Assembly (NCBI RefSeq): GCF_030503635.1
Contig: NZ_CP129965.1
Location: 310,001-374,000 of the forward strand
DNA from: Corynebacterium sp. P3-F1
Lineage (GTDB): Bacteria; Actinomycetota; Actinomycetes; Mycobacteriales; Mycobacteriaceae
Length of the DNA: 64,000 nt
Direction of reading: 5' to 3'
A program made the position numbers and the translations under genes. Shown here piece by piece: positions 52,578-63,292 of this stretch; the stretch's first letter is position 1; the number at the start of each line of letters is the position of its first letter. Below the pieces are notes generated by a model that did not search any database, was not told the origin of the DNA, and was given only the letters and a program-made list of their open reading frames with translations.

Positions 52578-53333
52578 ATGGTGAAGGATGAGGGAGCAGC
52601 GGAGGCGTCGATTAGCGGTACGCCCCGCAATCGAGCCGTACCGTTTCTCGCCGCCTTCAACGAGATCGAGAGTTTCCTGCGTACCGCGCTGGACGCGAAA
52701 AAGACCGACAGCTTCAACTGGATGGTGTCCAAGGCCGAGAAACGCCACATTGTCACTACTGCCCAGGCCAACGACCTGAAGGAGTTCGCGGGGCTGCGTA
52801 ACGCCATCAGCCACGGCGAATACCAGGACTTCCGCCCGATCGCGGAACCGCTGCCGGAAACAGTCGCTGAGATCGAGGCGATTCGGGACCAGCTCCTTCA
52901 CCCCGCCTTAGCTTCCGAGGTTATCGGGCACCAGGACGTGGTCACCTTCGCCCCCGACGAAGATGTCCACGAGGCTCTCAAGGCCATACGCGGCACCGGG
53001 ATCTCCCAGTTCCCCATCTACCAGGGCAAGCAGTGCGTGGGTGTGCTGACCACGAATACCATCGCTCGTTGGCTCGCTGACGAGCTGAAATCCGGCGACT
53101 CAATCACCACCACTGCGATCGGTGATGTCCTCGCATTCAACGAACGCAAGGACAACGCCGTGTTCCTCCCGCGCACCGCCACGGCTGTGGAAGCGATCGC
53201 AGCTCTCACCTCCCCCAGCGAGACGCAGACGCTGCCCCGCCTTGTCATCATCACCGAGCACGGGTACGACAACCAGCGACCGCTGTGCGTGATCACTCCG
53301 TCGAATCTGGCGGCGCTGTACGAGGCCTCTTAG
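52578..53333 (+). CDS. predicted HEPN-domain ribonuclease fused to CBS pair
   Basis: 251 residues from ATG 52578 (AGGAG twelve bases upstream). The N-terminal half is helical and ends in LRNAISHGEY, where Arg74-Asn-Ala-Ile-Ser-His79 fits the R-polar-x3-H HEPN nuclease signature. The C-terminal half has two CBS-like repeats, about 112-165 (FAPDEDVHEALKAIRG, FPIYQGKQCVGVLTTN) and about 175-240, which usually bind adenine nucleotides. The combination suggests a nucleotide-gated RNase, but a non-catalytic HEPN-like helical domain is an alternative. It follows the zinc protein by 58 bases and has no toxin-antitoxin partner visible. Confidence 0.65.
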   Translation: MVKDEGAAEASISGTPRNRAVPFLAAFNEIESFLRTALDAKKTDSFNWMVSKAEKRHIVTTAQANDLKEFAGLRNAISHGEYQDFRPIAEPLPETVAEIEAIRDQLLHPALASEVIGHQDVVTFAPDEDVHEALKAIRGTGISQFPIYQGKQCVGVLTTNTIARWLADELKSGDSITTTAIGDVLAFNERKDNAVFLPRTATAVEAIAALTSPSETQTLPRLVIITEHGYDNQRPLCVITPSNLAALYEAS

Positions 53334-53687
53334 CGCGCCTCAGGTCGGACACGCGGTGGACGAGCTGCGCTCTCACCCAATGCTCCGCCACCCCAGGCAT
53401 TACTGGCCATTCCCCCGAGGTGAATTTGTCTACACTGTTTGTATTGCTTGAGCCTTATAGACCCTGGTCACAAAGTTTGTTGGAAGCCAGCCAAGGCAGC
53501 GAGATGTAAACAAATTCACCCGGGCTTGCGCGTCCGCGACCGCGATGACCCCCGACCAGCCTGTCCCCAGGCGAGACGGATGAGCGCTGCCAGAGCAGGG
53601 CCCTCGCACACGAGGCAGCCCGAGCTACTCGCTGAGCTCCTGCCCTAGCGGCCTATTTCACCTCCCGCGACACCTGCGCGGCAAGGA
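53334..53687. other. convergent intergenic region
   Basis: Between the HEPN-CBS gene (plus) and the ABC ATPase (minus). It holds the inverted repeat at 53419-53520 and otherwise no credible gene, tRNA or strong terminator. Confidence 0.6.
53419..53520. repeat. 102-bp element bounded by 16-bp inverted repeats
   Basis: GGTGAATTTGTCTACA (53419-53434) and TGTAAACAAATTCACC (53505-53520) are inverted copies with one mismatch, separated by 70 bases. The inner sequence encodes nothing recognisable and is less GC-rich than the surroundings. It may be a small non-autonomous mobile element or a long RNA hairpin shared as a two-way terminator. Confidence 0.7.
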
Positions 53688-54806
<1,119 letters not shown>

Positions 54807-54864
54807 GTATCTCTCCTCTATTGACCTGCGCGAACACAGCAGAATGTTCTCTTTCAGACCTATT

Positions 54865-54895
54865 TTTGAGCTTAACATCAGCCTTCTTGCTCAAA
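54865..54895. promoter_or_regulatory. 7-bp inverted repeat in the sdaA/ABC-ATPase divergent region
   Basis: TTTGAGC (54865-54871) and GCTCAAA (54889-54895) form a perfect inverted repeat with a 17-base gap, in the 145-base divergent region. It could be an operator for a dimeric regulator or a chance match; no regulator gene is adjacent. Confidence 0.35.
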
Positions 54896-54915
54896 GAACC
54901 TGCGCGGTGAGGCGT

Positions 54916-54944
54916 TTGTGCCTCTTCACCTCCGCGTTTACCCT
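54916..54944 (+). promoter_or_regulatory. candidate leaderless promoter of sdaA
   Basis: TTGTGC (54916-54921), a 17-base spacer and TACCCT (54939-54944) end seven bases before the ATG at 54952, and no Shine-Dalgarno precedes that ATG. Transcription would therefore begin at or next to the A of the start codon. The -35 is weak. Confidence 0.45.
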
Positions 54945-54951
54945 CGTTGTC

Positions 54952-56379
54952 ATGTCATCGCACCGCGTCAGCGTCATCGATCTGTTCAGTATCGGTATTG
55001 GCCCCTCGTCTTCCCACACGGTGGGTCCCATGCGGGCGAGCGCCGCATTCGTGGAAAAGCTCGGGCATCTGCCGGCGGAAGTGCATGTGGAGCTACGCGG
55101 ATCCCTTGCCGCCACCGGCGTCGGCCACGGTACGGACCGTGCTGTTCTGCTCGGGCTAGTCGGCTACACTCCGCTGACCACAGACCAGACCGTCGAACCG
55201 GTTCCGGGCACGCCCATCCCGGCGAAGGGCACTATCTCCGGCCCCGACGGCACCGTGAACTACACGATCACGTTCAACCCGAAGCCTGTTGCAGAGCACC
55301 CCAACTGTCTCATCTTCGATGCGTGGGATGCCGAAGGTACCCGCCTGGCCAGCCGCAACGAATACTACTCAGTCGGCGGCGGGTTCATCATGGACCGCGC
55401 TGAAATGAACGAAGCGAGCGAGGAAGGCGCAAGTACCGGCATCGCCGCGGCGACAGCAGTGGCAGACGAGGAGACCAACAGCAAGGGCGGGGACATTTAC
55501 GTCTACGATTCGTCTGCCGACCTTCTGGAGGTGTGCGAACACACGGAGCTGTCTATCGCAGAGGTCATGGCCCACAACGAACGGATTCTACGGGGCGAGA
55601 CCGAGTACACAACCCACCTCGACGAAGTGTGGGCGGTCATGCAGGAGTGTGTGAAGAACGGCATCACCACAGACGGTTCGCTACCGGGCGGTCTGAATGT
55701 GCGCCGGCGCGCACCACGCATGCACGCGATGCTCACCAGCGAGCAGCAACGCCACAATTCCGAGGGACTCGACGCTATGGAGTGGGTGAACCTCTACGCC
55801 CTGGCAGTCAACGAGGAGAATGCCGCGCACGGACGAGTGGTCACTGCGCCCACCAACGGCGCTGCCGGAATCATCCCCGCGGTGATGCACTATTGCCGTG
55901 ACTTCACGGCGGATTTCACTCCTGAGCGCGCACGAGAGTTCCTGCTCACCGCCGGGGCAATCGGCGCGATCATCAAGACGAACGCGTCCATCTCCGGCGC
56001 AGAAGTCGGCTGCCAGGGCGAGGTCGGCTCCGCGTCCGCAATGGCCGCCGCCGGAATGTGCGCCGTTCTCGGCGGCACCCCCGCTCAAGTGGAGAACGCC
56101 GCCGAGATCGCTCTCGAGCACAATCTCGGCCTCACCTGCGATCCGGTTGGCGGACTCGTCCAAGTGCCGTGCATCGAGCGCAACGCCATAGGCGCTGTCA
56201 AGGCCATCAACGCCGCCCGCCTAGCCAAATGGGGCGACGGTACCAACATCGTCTCCCTCGACGACGCCGTGGAAACGATGGCCACCACAGGACGCGACAT
56301 GATGACCAAATACAAAGAGACCTCCATCGGAGGTCTCGCTGTTCAGCTGGGATTCCCCGTGAATATCACCGAGTGCTGA
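54952..56379 (+). CDS. sdaA: L-serine dehydratase, single-chain iron-sulfur type
   Basis: Deaminates L-serine to pyruvate through a 4Fe-4S cluster. ATG 54952 gives 475 residues: [20 protein letters not shown] (beta subunit-like domain) and an alpha domain with cluster cysteines in [20 protein letters not shown] and [16 protein letters not shown]. The upstream frame is open but has no family sequence. No ribosome binding site is seen, consistent with leaderless translation. Followed by a long inverted repeat before convergent hisS. Confidence 0.96.
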   Translation: MSSHRVSVIDLFSIGIGPSSSHTVGPMRASAAFVEKLGHLPAEVHVELRGSLAATGVGHGTDRAVLLGLVGYTPLTTDQTVEPVPGTPIPAKGTISGPDGTVNYTITFNPKPVAEHPNCLIFDAWDAEGTRLASRNEYYSVGGGFIMDRAEMNEASEEGASTGIAAATAVADEETNSKGGDIYVYDSSADLLEVCEHTELSIAEVMAHNERILRGETEYTTHLDEVWAVMQECVKNGITTDGSLPGGLNVRRRAPRMHAMLTSEQQRHNSEGLDAMEWVNLYALAVNEENAAHGRVVTAPTNGAAGIIPAVMHYCRDFTADFTPERAREFLLTAGAIGAIIKTNASISGAEVGCQGEVGSASAMAAAGMCAVLGGTPAQVENAAEIALEHNLGLTCDPVGGLVQVPCIERNAIGAVKAINAARLAKWGDGTNIVSLDDAVETMATTGRDMMTKYKETSIGGLAVQLGFPVNITEC

Positions 56380-56470
56380 TAATTTCGCCGCCCGTGCGCC
56401 CGCAGCCCTTCCTCAGCACCGCTGACCCTCACCGCCCGCGCCTCCGCAGACGAACTCTCGGCCTCCAATA

Positions 56471-56581
56471 GCCAAATACCTATTCCTGGATACCTATTGA
56501 CAGGTATGACGGCCATTACCGGTTTGAACCGACCTTGTGAATAGGCATCCAGGAATAGGTATCTAGAAATAGGCATCTAAG
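56471..56581. repeat. array of five 14-bp units forming a long inverted repeat
   Basis: Three forward units in tandem (56540-56553 AATAGGCATCCAGG; 56554-56567 AATAGGTATCTAGA; 56568-56581 AATAGGCATCTAAG) face two inverted units (56498-56485 AATAGGTATCCAGG; 56484-56471 AATAGGTATTTGGC) across a 41-base spacer. The outer 23-base arms 56476-56498 and 56540-56562 match with one mismatch. It sits between the convergent sdaA and hisS genes. Confidence 0.85.
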
Positions 56582-56609
56582 AACCGTGGCGGCAGGTCGT
56601 CCGCCACGG
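56577..56609 (-). terminator. likely hisS terminator hairpin
   Basis: Perfect 9-base stem CCGTGGCGG/CCGCCACGG (56584-56592 with 56601-56609) and 8-base loop, followed on the minus strand by TTCTTAG, a weak U tract. It lies 60 bases past the hisS stop, adjacent to the 14-bp repeat array. Confidence 0.55.
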
Positions 56610-56668
56610 CTCCACGGCCACTATCCCACCAGCCGATCCGCAGACGGATCAGCCGTGGCCGCGAGTGC

Positions 56669-57967
56669 TTAATTGATCGCCCCGGTGATCGCGTCGATGA
56701 TCGCCCGGTGATCGAGAGCGACGGTCTGTTGGGACTGATCAGCCAGGTTCTTCACGGTCACCTCGCCCGCTTCCAATTCACGGTCACCGAGGACGAGCGC
56801 GGTGCGGGCACCAGAACGGTCGGCTCCCTTCATAGCTCCCTTGAGGCCGCGGCCCCCGTAGGCCATGTCGGCGGACACGCCGTTGGCACGGAGTTCGTCG
56901 ATAAGCGCGGCCATGCGCTTCGTAGCCTCGGCACCGATCCCCACGCCGTAGATGTCGACGCGCCGCTCGACTCCCTTGAGCGCGACCCCTTCAGCTTCGA
57001 GCGCGAGAACAGAGCGGTCGACACCGAGCCCGAAACCGATGCCGGAGAGGTCCTGGCCGCCGATCTGGGCCATGAGGCCGTCGTAGCGTCCGCCGCCGCC
57101 GATGCCGGACTGCGCGCCAAGACCGTCGTGGACGAATTCAAAGCAGGTCTTGGTGTAGTAGTCCAAGCCACGGACCATGCGCGGGTTGATCACGTATTCG
57201 ATGCCTAAGTCGTCGAGGGAGCCAGTGACAGTTTCGAAGTGTTCGCGGCACTCGGCATCGAGATGGTCGAGCATGATCGGGGCGTCCGCGGTCATTTCTT
57301 GGACCTCGGGACGCTTGTCGTCCAGCACACGCAGCGGGTTGATCTGTGCTCGGTGACGAGTCTCTTCATCCAGCGGCAAGTCGAACAGGAATTCCTGGAG
57401 TTTCTGGCGGTACTCCGGCCGGCAATTCTTGTCCCCCAAGCTCGTCAACTCGAGACGGAAACCGGTGAGACCAATCTTGCGGTAGCAGCGGTCGGCCAGT
57501 GCGATGACCTCGACATCCAGGAGCGGGTCGTCCACGCCGATCGCCTCGACACCTACTTGCTGCAGCTGTCGGTACCGTCCTGCCTGGGGGCGCTCGTAGC
57601 GGAAGAACGGGCCATAGTAATTGAGTTTGACGGGCAGCTGTCCGCGATCGAGGTTGTGCTCGATGACAGCGCGCATGACACCGGCAGTTCCTTCCGGGCG
57701 CAACGTGACGGAACGGTCCCCGCGGTCAGCGAAAGTGTACATTTCCTTAGACACCACATCAGTGGACTCGCCCACCCCGCGGGCGAACAGCGTAGTGTCC
57801 TCGAAAATGGGTAGCTCGATATGCTGGTACCCAGCCAAATGGGTCTGTTTCACGAACTCCGAGCGGACCGCGTGGAACGTGGCGGACGTCGGTGGGACGT
57901 AGTCCGGCACTCCTTTCGGGGCGGACAGGGGTTGAAACTTCTCGGCTTTCGGCTGGGTATCGCTCAC
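56669..57967 (-). CDS. hisS: histidyl-tRNA synthetase
   Basis: Class II synthetase for tRNA-His. GTG 57967 gives 432 residues starting [20 protein letters not shown]; the longer frame upstream is not family-like. [18 protein letters not shown], motif 2 [35 protein letters not shown] (His signature), [12 protein letters not shown] and GFGLGVDR, then a C-terminal anticodon domain. It lies 11 bases after the MBL-hydrolase stop, so they form an operon. Confidence 0.97.
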   Translation of the reverse strand: MSDTQPKAEKFQPLSAPKGVPDYVPPTSATFHAVRSEFVKQTHLAGYQHIELPIFEDTTLFARGVGESTDVVSKEMYTFADRGDRSVTLRPEGTAGVMRAVIEHNLDRGQLPVKLNYYGPFFRYERPQAGRYRQLQQVGVEAIGVDDPLLDVEVIALADRCYRKIGLTGFRLELTSLGDKNCRPEYRQKLQEFLFDLPLDEETRHRAQINPLRVLDDKRPEVQEMTADAPIMLDHLDAECREHFETVTGSLDDLGIEYVINPRMVRGLDYYTKTCFEFVHDGLGAQSGIGGGGRYDGLMAQIGGQDLSGIGFGLGVDRSVLALEAEGVALKGVERRVDIYGVGIGAEATKRMAALIDELRANGVSADMAYGGRGLKGAMKGADRSGARTALVLGDRELEAGEVTVKNLADQSQQTVALDHRAIIDAITGAIN

Positions 57968-57978
57968 GTCGGTCGATC

Positions 57979-58650
57979 TTAGCGCGAACGCCCAGCTGCG
58001 CTGAGATACGGGTTTGTCTCGCGTTCGTGCGCCACGGTCGTCGCGGGCCCGTGACCGGGGAGAACGGTAAGCGCGTCGTCCAAGTCCCACACGGGGCCGG
58101 CCAAGGTGCGGTCCATCGCGGACGGATCGCCCAATGGCAGGTCGGTCCGCCCAATTGAACCCGCGAAGAGGACGTCGCCGGCGAAGACGACGTTCTCATC
58201 CAAAGCGACGAGCAACGACGATCCGGGGGAATGCCCCGGTGCATGGACGATGCGGAAGTCCATCCCGGCAAAGGTCATGGTCTCCCCCGCCTCTAGGTGG
58301 CGGAGATCATCCGGCTGTTTCATTGAGTCGACCTCGAAGATTCTGCCGAAGTCGCCGGGTGCACCCCACTTCGGGTCGAGCATAATCTCGTCGTCGGGGT
58401 GGATGTGCACGGGCACGCCGAATTCGGCGCAGTCGCGGGTGTGGTCGATGTGGCCGTGCGTCAACACGACTGCGACCAGCTCCGCGCCAGCCTCCTCGAC
58501 GATCGTGCGCACCTGGTCGTGGGAGTCCTTGCCCGGGTCGATGACGAAGGCCTCGGGCTTCGAGCCCTCCTGCGCCGCCTCGCCATCGGGGGAGACAACA
58601 ACGTAAGTGTTAGTTCCGAATGGTCCAGCGGTGAATCCTACGATCTGCAT
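57979..58650 (-). CDS. MBL-fold metallo-hydrolase, glyoxalase II-like
   Basis: A 223-residue metallo-beta-lactamase fold hydrolase. [18 protein letters not shown] near 60 carries the HxHxDH metal site; [15 protein letters not shown] near 133 and [20 protein letters not shown] near 155 supply further ligands. The family includes glyoxalase II and persulfide dioxygenases; no substrate is assigned. Pairing with hisS is common in actinobacteria. The C-terminus ([10 protein letters not shown]) is short. Confidence 0.9.
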   Translation of the reverse strand: MQIVGFTAGPFGTNTYVVVSPDGEAAQEGSKPEAFVIDPGKDSHDQVRTIVEEAGAELVAVVLTHGHIDHTRDCAEFGVPVHIHPDDEIMLDPKWGAPGDFGRIFEVDSMKQPDDLRHLEAGETMTFAGMDFRIVHAPGHSPGSSLLVALDENVVFAGDVLFAGSIGRTDLPLGDPSAMDRTLAGPVWDLDDALTVLPGHGPATTVAHERETNPYLSAAGRSR

Positions 58651-58704
58651 GGCTGCCAGTGTAGACAGTGGCTGCGCGGCCCCTGCTAGCGGCGAAGAGA
58701 TCAG

Positions 58705-59205
58705 CTATTGGGAAAGAGCTGCCTTGGCGGCCTCGTAATCCGGTTCCTCGGCGATCTCGCTGACAAGCTGCGTGTGAACGATATTGTGCTCGGGGTCCGT
58801 GACTACCACGGAGCGCGCCAGCAACCCCTTGATCGGCGAACCTTCCATGACCACTCCGTAGTCTTCACCGAAGCTCGACCTGAACGCGGAAGCGCTCACG
58901 ACGTTCTCAATCCCCTCGGCCCCGCAGAAACGCTGTTGGGCAAACGGCAAATCCTTGGACACGCACAGCACGACCGTGTTGTCGAAGCCTGCGGCCATCT
59001 CGTTGAAACGGCGGACCGACTGGGCGCACACGCCGGTGTCCACCGACGGGAAGATATTCAAGACAATGCGTTTGCCGATGAAGTCAGCGTCAGTCAATGT
59101 CTGCATGTCGCCGCCGACGAGTTCGAAAGGCGGCAGTGCGCTCCCCACCTCAGGTAGCTCCCCGGAGGTGGTCGTGGGTTCGTTGCGGTAGGAAATGTCA
59201 GCCAT
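58705..59205 (-). CDS. tpx: thiol peroxidase (Tpx, atypical 2-Cys peroxiredoxin)
   Basis: Reduces peroxides with thioredoxin. ATG 59205 gives 166 residues, the normal length ([17 protein letters not shown]); the frame upstream is open but not family-like. [11 protein letters not shown] holds the peroxidatic Cys60 and the second conserved Cys94 is in RFCGAEG, the Tpx resolving position. A divergent promoter region separates it from the cyclophilin gene. Confidence 0.95.
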   Translation of the reverse strand: MADISYRNEPTTTSGELPEVGSALPPFELVGGDMQTLTDADFIGKRIVLNIFPSVDTGVCAQSVRRFNEMAAGFDNTVVLCVSKDLPFAQQRFCGAEGIENVVSASAFRSSFGEDYGVVMEGSPIKGLLARSVVVTDPEHNIVHTQLVSEIAEEPDYEAAKAALSQ

Positions 59206-59262
59206 GCCGCCAAGCTTAAATAAAGGTACGAGCGCCCGCACGGTCCGAAGCTCGCGTGCTGA

Positions 59263-59270
59263 TACTGTAT
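59263..59270. promoter_or_regulatory. shared -10-like palindromic element, tpx/cyclophilin divergent region
   Basis: GATACTGTAT reads TACTGT on the plus strand (59263-59268) and TACAGT on the minus strand (59270-59265), so overlapping -10 hexamers could serve both genes. No convincing -35 box was seen on either side. Confidence 0.35.
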
Positions 59271-59314
59271 TTACCCATCTGACCACCTTTACTTATTGAT
59301 GGAGGCCGAAGTCC

Positions 59315-60199
59315 GTGAGCAATAACGCGCAGCGCGGCAAGGACGCCCTGAAAGAACTTGACCGCGAGCTCAAGGCCCGCGACCGGAAAGAGCAGAATAA
59401 GCCGTGGATGATCGCGGCCATGGCGCTGCTCATCATCGCTCTCGTCGGCGGAGGCATCTACCTTGCCGCGACGTGGGGTTCGGACGAGGATGTCGTCGCT
59501 GAGGACGAGTCAACGGAATCGACCGCACCGGATGAGCAGAACGAGGACATGCAGCCTGTTGCGCTGCAGAAGGAGCGGTCCACGGCCCTCGACCCTACCG
59601 TTACGTGCACCTACACCGAAGACGGACAAGGTGAGTTCTATAAAGGCCTGCCTCAAATGGAGAATGTGTCCACGGAAGGCACTGTCGATCTGACCTTGGA
59701 CACCACCGCCGGCCCTGTCGGGATGACGCTCGATCGTTCCGTTTCTCCGTGCACGGTCAACGCCATCGAATTCCTGGCGAAGGAGGGTTATTACAACGAC
59801 ACCATCTGCCACCGCCTGACGACGGAAGGCATCCACGTTCTGCAGTGCGGCGACCCGAGCGGAAGCGGCAGCGGCGGACCGGGCTTCTCCTTCCCGGACG
59901 AGTACCCCGCCGACGATGACGCTGAGAATCAACAGCCGACCGTCCTCTACGAGCGCGGCACCATCGCGATGGCCAACTCCGGCCCGAACACGAACGGCTC
60001 CCAATTCTTCTTGAACTACGGTGACTCTCCGCTGCCGCCGGCGTACACGTACTTCGGAACGATCAACGAGGAGGGCTTGGCCACCCTGGACAAGATCGCG
60101 GAAGCCGGCATTGCCGAAGACGGCGAAGCCATGAGCATGGGCCCGGGCGACGGCGCGCCGAAGGAAGAGGTAAAGATCAACAGCGTGAACATCGCCTAG
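59315..60199 (+). CDS. membrane-anchored cyclophilin-type peptidyl-prolyl isomerase
   Basis: Predicted extracytoplasmic prolyl isomerase. 294 residues from a GTG behind GGAGG (spacing nine). A charged N-terminus (KELDRELKARDRKEQ), one membrane helix (about 33-54), an acidic linker, and a cyclophilin domain from about 120: NDTICHRLTTEGIHVLQCGD, GTIAMANSGPNTNGSQFFLN and YTYFGTINEEGLATLDKI. The usual FHRxxxxFxxQ motif is CHRLTTEGIHVLQC, so the canonical aromatic positions have changed. Cysteines at CHR and QCGD could form a disulfide. A good terminator follows. Confidence 0.9.
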   Translation: MSNNAQRGKDALKELDRELKARDRKEQNKPWMIAAMALLIIALVGGGIYLAATWGSDEDVVAEDESTESTAPDEQNEDMQPVALQKERSTALDPTVTCTYTEDGQGEFYKGLPQMENVSTEGTVDLTLDTTAGPVGMTLDRSVSPCTVNAIEFLAKEGYYNDTICHRLTTEGIHVLQCGDPSGSGSGGPGFSFPDEYPADDDAENQQPTVLYERGTIAMANSGPNTNGSQFFLNYGDSPLPPAYTYFGTINEEGLATLDKIAEAGIAEDGEAMSMGPGDGAPKEEVKINSVNIA

Positions 60200-60243
60200 T
60201 ACACGGAGCCACCTCAGCCTTCGCTAGAGAGTGGATCTCCACG

Positions 60244-60283
60244 ACCCGCCTCAGTGTGATTTCGCCACACAGGGGCGGGTTTT
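60244..60283 (+). terminator. rho-independent terminator of the cyclophilin gene
   Basis: ACCCGCC/GGCGGGT (60244-60250 with 60274-60280) enclosing an inner TGTG/CACA stem, followed by TTTT and CTG. About 45 bases after the stop codon. Confidence 0.85.
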
Positions 60284-60405
60284 CTGTTGAATTTTGAGCC
60301 CATTTCTACCTGCATTTGACCCGCCCGCCGCTTGACGACGCAGCCTGCTCCCTTAGGTTCTCCCCATCCCATCCATCAGTGGATTCCACCGATTCAGCTT
60401 CGGCA

Positions 60406-62682
60406 TCAAGCTGTCACGCGGTAAACGTCGAAGACGCCTTCGATATTGCGGACTTGATTCATCAACGTACCCAGCTGCTTGGTATCGGATACTTGGAAAG
60501 TGAACCGGACGGTGGCGATGTGGTCGTCGTCGCAGTGATGGTTGAAGGCGATCACTGGAAGCTTCTGGTCGTTGAGAACGCGGGTCAGCTCCGCGAGCAG
60601 CCCCTGCTTATCCAGAGCTTCAAGCTGCATCGTAGCCAGAGACGCTCCCTGACGGGAGCCGCTGTCCCACTCCACCTGAATCAAACGTGCAGACTCTTGC
60701 TGGAGCTTCTCGGCGTTTGTGCAATCCACGCGGTGGACAGACACTCCCCCTCCACGGGTGACAAACCCGAAGATCTCGTCGCCGGGCACCGGTTGGCAGC
60801 ACCTTGATAGTTTGGCCATCACATCGGGGGAACCCTCGACGAGGATGCCGGGGCCGTCGCTACGCGAAGGCGTTTTGGTGAGCTCCGACATGGGTGTGCG
60901 CGCAGCGAGAGCGTCGACCGCGTCGTCCTCGTCGCCAAACATTTCCACCAACATGCCCACGACGTGCTTCGCGGACACCTGGCCGGAGCCAATTGCGGTG
61001 TACAGCGCGTCGACACTGTCGTAATGCAGCTGCACCGCCACTTTGTTCATGGAATCCGCGGTAAACAGCCTGTGCAGAGGCAAGCCGCCCCGCTGGACCT
61101 CTGTGGCCAGTGCGTCGCGGCCCGCCTCCAGGTGTTCCTCGCGCCTCTCCTTGGCAAACCACTGGCGGATTTTGGTGCGGGCGCGCGGAGACACGACAAA
61201 GTCCTGCCAGTCGCGCGACGGACCCGCGTTCGTGTCCTTCGAGGTGAACACCTCGACGCGGTCGCCGGACTTCAGCGTTGACTCGAGCGCGACCAGCTTC
61301 CCGTTCACCTTCGCCCCGATGCAACGGTGCCCCACCTCCGTGTGGACGGCGTAGGCGAAGTCCACTGGAGTCGAGCCTGCTGGCAAGTTGATCACATCAC
61401 CTTTCGGCGTGAAGCAGAAGATCTGCGCCGACGTCAGGTCGAACCTCAAGGAATCGAGGAACTCGTTCGGGTCCGCAGCCTCCTTCTGCCAGTCCAGCAG
61501 CTGACGCATCCACGTCATCTGGTCCAGCTCCGCCTGATCGCCCTTGTGCGAACCCTTTGTCTCCTTGTAACGCCAATGCGCGGCGACACCGAACTCGGCG
61601 TTGTAATGCATCTCGTGGGTGCGCACCTGGATCTCCAGGGGGCGGCCGGAATCATTCATCACCGTCGTGTGCAACGACTGGTACACACCGAAGCGCGGGT
61701 TGGAAATGTAATCCTTGAACCGGCCCGGCATCGCCGAATACAGCGAGTGCACCACGCCGATCGCGGCGTAGCAGTCACTGACGTTGTCAACGAGAATACG
61801 AATGCCCACCAGGTCGAAAATCTCGTTGAAGTCCCGGCCCCGCACCACCATTTTCTGGTAGATCGACCAATAGTGCTTCGGGCGCCCCATGACCTCCGCT
61901 TTGATCCCGTTTGACTTTAGTTCGGCCTGGATCTCGTTTGTGATCTCTTTCAGGGCACGGTCCCGCGACGGGGCGCGCTCCGCGACAAGTCGAACGATCT
62001 CCTCGTACTTTTTCGGGTACAAGATGGCAAAGGAGAGATCCTCCAGCTCCCACTTCACCGTCGCCATACCGAGCCGGTGAGCCAGCGGTGCAATGACTTC
62101 GAGCGTCTCACGCGCCTTCTTCTGCTGCTTCTCCGGAGGCAGGAAGCGCATGGTGCGCATGTTGTGCAGCCGGTCGGCCACCTTGATCACCAAAACCCGC
62201 GGATCCTGGGACATGGCCACGATCATCTTTCGGATTGTCTCCGCCTCGGCCGCGGCCCCGAGTGCGACCTTGTCCAGCTTGGTCACACCGTCCACAAGCC
62301 GCGCCACTTCCGGGCCGAAGTCATTTGTCAAGTCATCGAGCGAATACTCGGTGTCCTCGACCGTGTCGTGCAGCAGCGCCGCCATGATCGTGGTTGTGTC
62401 CATGCCGATTTCGGCGCATATCGTCGCCACGGCCAACGGGTGAGTGATATACGGGTCACCCGACTTGCGCTGAACGCCCTCGTGGAGCCGTTCCGCGGTG
62501 TCGTAAGCGCGGGAGATTTCCTCAGGATTCGCCTTCGGGTGGTACTTCCGGTGAATCGAGTACAAAGGCTCGATCACTGGGTTCGTTTTGGGCCGCCCTC
62601 CTGTGAGCGAGCGGGCGAGCCTCGCCGACACGCTGCGCATCGACGCGCCCGAACGCCGTTGCGGTCTGTCTTGGGACGTCAT
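60406..62682 (-). CDS. rel: bifunctional (p)ppGpp synthetase/hydrolase RelA/SpoT (Rel)
   Basis: Makes and degrades (p)ppGpp. 758 residues: HD hydrolase ([33 protein letters not shown] near 105), synthetase ([53 protein letters not shown]), TGS ([20 protein letters not shown]), a zinc-finger-like segment with Cys pair ([19 protein letters not shown]) and a C-terminal ACT domain. The intact HDxxED motif indicates hydrolase function as well. 28 bases after apt. Confidence 0.97.
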   Translation of the reverse strand: MTSQDRPQRRSGASMRSVSARLARSLTGGRPKTNPVIEPLYSIHRKYHPKANPEEISRAYDTAERLHEGVQRKSGDPYITHPLAVATICAEIGMDTTTIMAALLHDTVEDTEYSLDDLTNDFGPEVARLVDGVTKLDKVALGAAAEAETIRKMIVAMSQDPRVLVIKVADRLHNMRTMRFLPPEKQQKKARETLEVIAPLAHRLGMATVKWELEDLSFAILYPKKYEEIVRLVAERAPSRDRALKEITNEIQAELKSNGIKAEVMGRPKHYWSIYQKMVVRGRDFNEIFDLVGIRILVDNVSDCYAAIGVVHSLYSAMPGRFKDYISNPRFGVYQSLHTTVMNDSGRPLEIQVRTHEMHYNAEFGVAAHWRYKETKGSHKGDQAELDQMTWMRQLLDWQKEAADPNEFLDSLRFDLTSAQIFCFTPKGDVINLPAGSTPVDFAYAVHTEVGHRCIGAKVNGKLVALESTLKSGDRVEVFTSKDTNAGPSRDWQDFVVSPRARTKIRQWFAKERREEHLEAGRDALATEVQRGGLPLHRLFTADSMNKVAVQLHYDSVDALYTAIGSGQVSAKHVVGMLVEMFGDEDDAVDALAARTPMSELTKTPSRSDGPGILVEGSPDVMAKLSRCCQPVPGDEIFGFVTRGGGVSVHRVDCTNAEKLQQESARLIQVEWDSGSRQGASLATMQLEALDKQGLLAELTRVLNDQKLPVIAFNHHCDDDHIATVRFTFQVSDTKQLGTLMNQVRNIEGVFDVYRVTA

Positions 62683-62710
62683 GCGCCTACCTTAAGCCAC
62701 GCGAACACGT

Positions 62711-63289
62711 CTACGCCGCGTTGCCCTCGCTCTGGTTGAGGACCACCAGCGGAATGCCGTCGAGACGCTCGCGCCCGCCCAAGCCCGAGACCTCGAGCAC
62801 AACCACGCACCCCGCGACGATGCCACCAGCCTGCTCAATCAGCTCGCGGGCCGCCATCAACGTGCCGCCGGTGGCCAACACATCGTCTACGAGCACGACG
62901 CGCTTGCCCTGGAGGTTCATTCCTTCGGCCGGGATCTCCAGCGCTGCCTCGCCGTATTCCAAGGAGTACTCTTGGCTGATCACCGGCGGCGGGAGCTTGC
63001 CCTTTTTGCGGATAGCGAGGATACCCAGGCCCATGTCGTAGGCGACGGCAGAGCCGAGGAGGAAACCGCGGGCATCCAGGCCACCGATCATGTCAGCACC
63101 GAGATCCCGGGATGCCTCAGCCATCTCAGAGATGACGACCTTCAGTGCTTCTCCGTCAGCCAGCACGGGAGTCAAATCCTCAAAGAGCACTCCCTCTTCC
63201 GGAAAGTCCTGCACATAACGCATGCGCGCGGCGAGTGCCTCACGCGCAGTCCGGTAAGTGGGTTGAGTGGAGTTCTCAGGAGCAGTCAT
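62711..63289 (-). CDS. apt: adenine phosphoribosyltransferase
   Basis: Salvages adenine to AMP using PRPP. 192 residues: [18 protein letters not shown] near 27, [20 protein letters not shown] near 68, RKKGKLPP and the PRPP loop [19 protein letters not shown] near 130. It lies three bases after the peptide-binding gene and 28 before rel, the same order as known from C. glutamicum (remembered, not searched). Confidence 0.97.
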   Translation of the reverse strand: MTAPENSTQPTYRTAREALAARMRYVQDFPEEGVLFEDLTPVLADGEALKVVISEMAEASRDLGADMIGGLDARGFLLGSAVAYDMGLGILAIRKKGKLPPPVISQEYSLEYGEAALEIPAEGMNLQGKRVVLVDDVLATGGTLMAARELIEQAGGIVAGCVVVLEVSGLGGRERLDGIPLVVLNQSEGNAA

Positions 63290-63292
63290 GGG

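Noticed and set aside
60284..60405. Terminator for rel
   Set aside because: Only short stems such as GTGG/CCAC were found, without a U tract.
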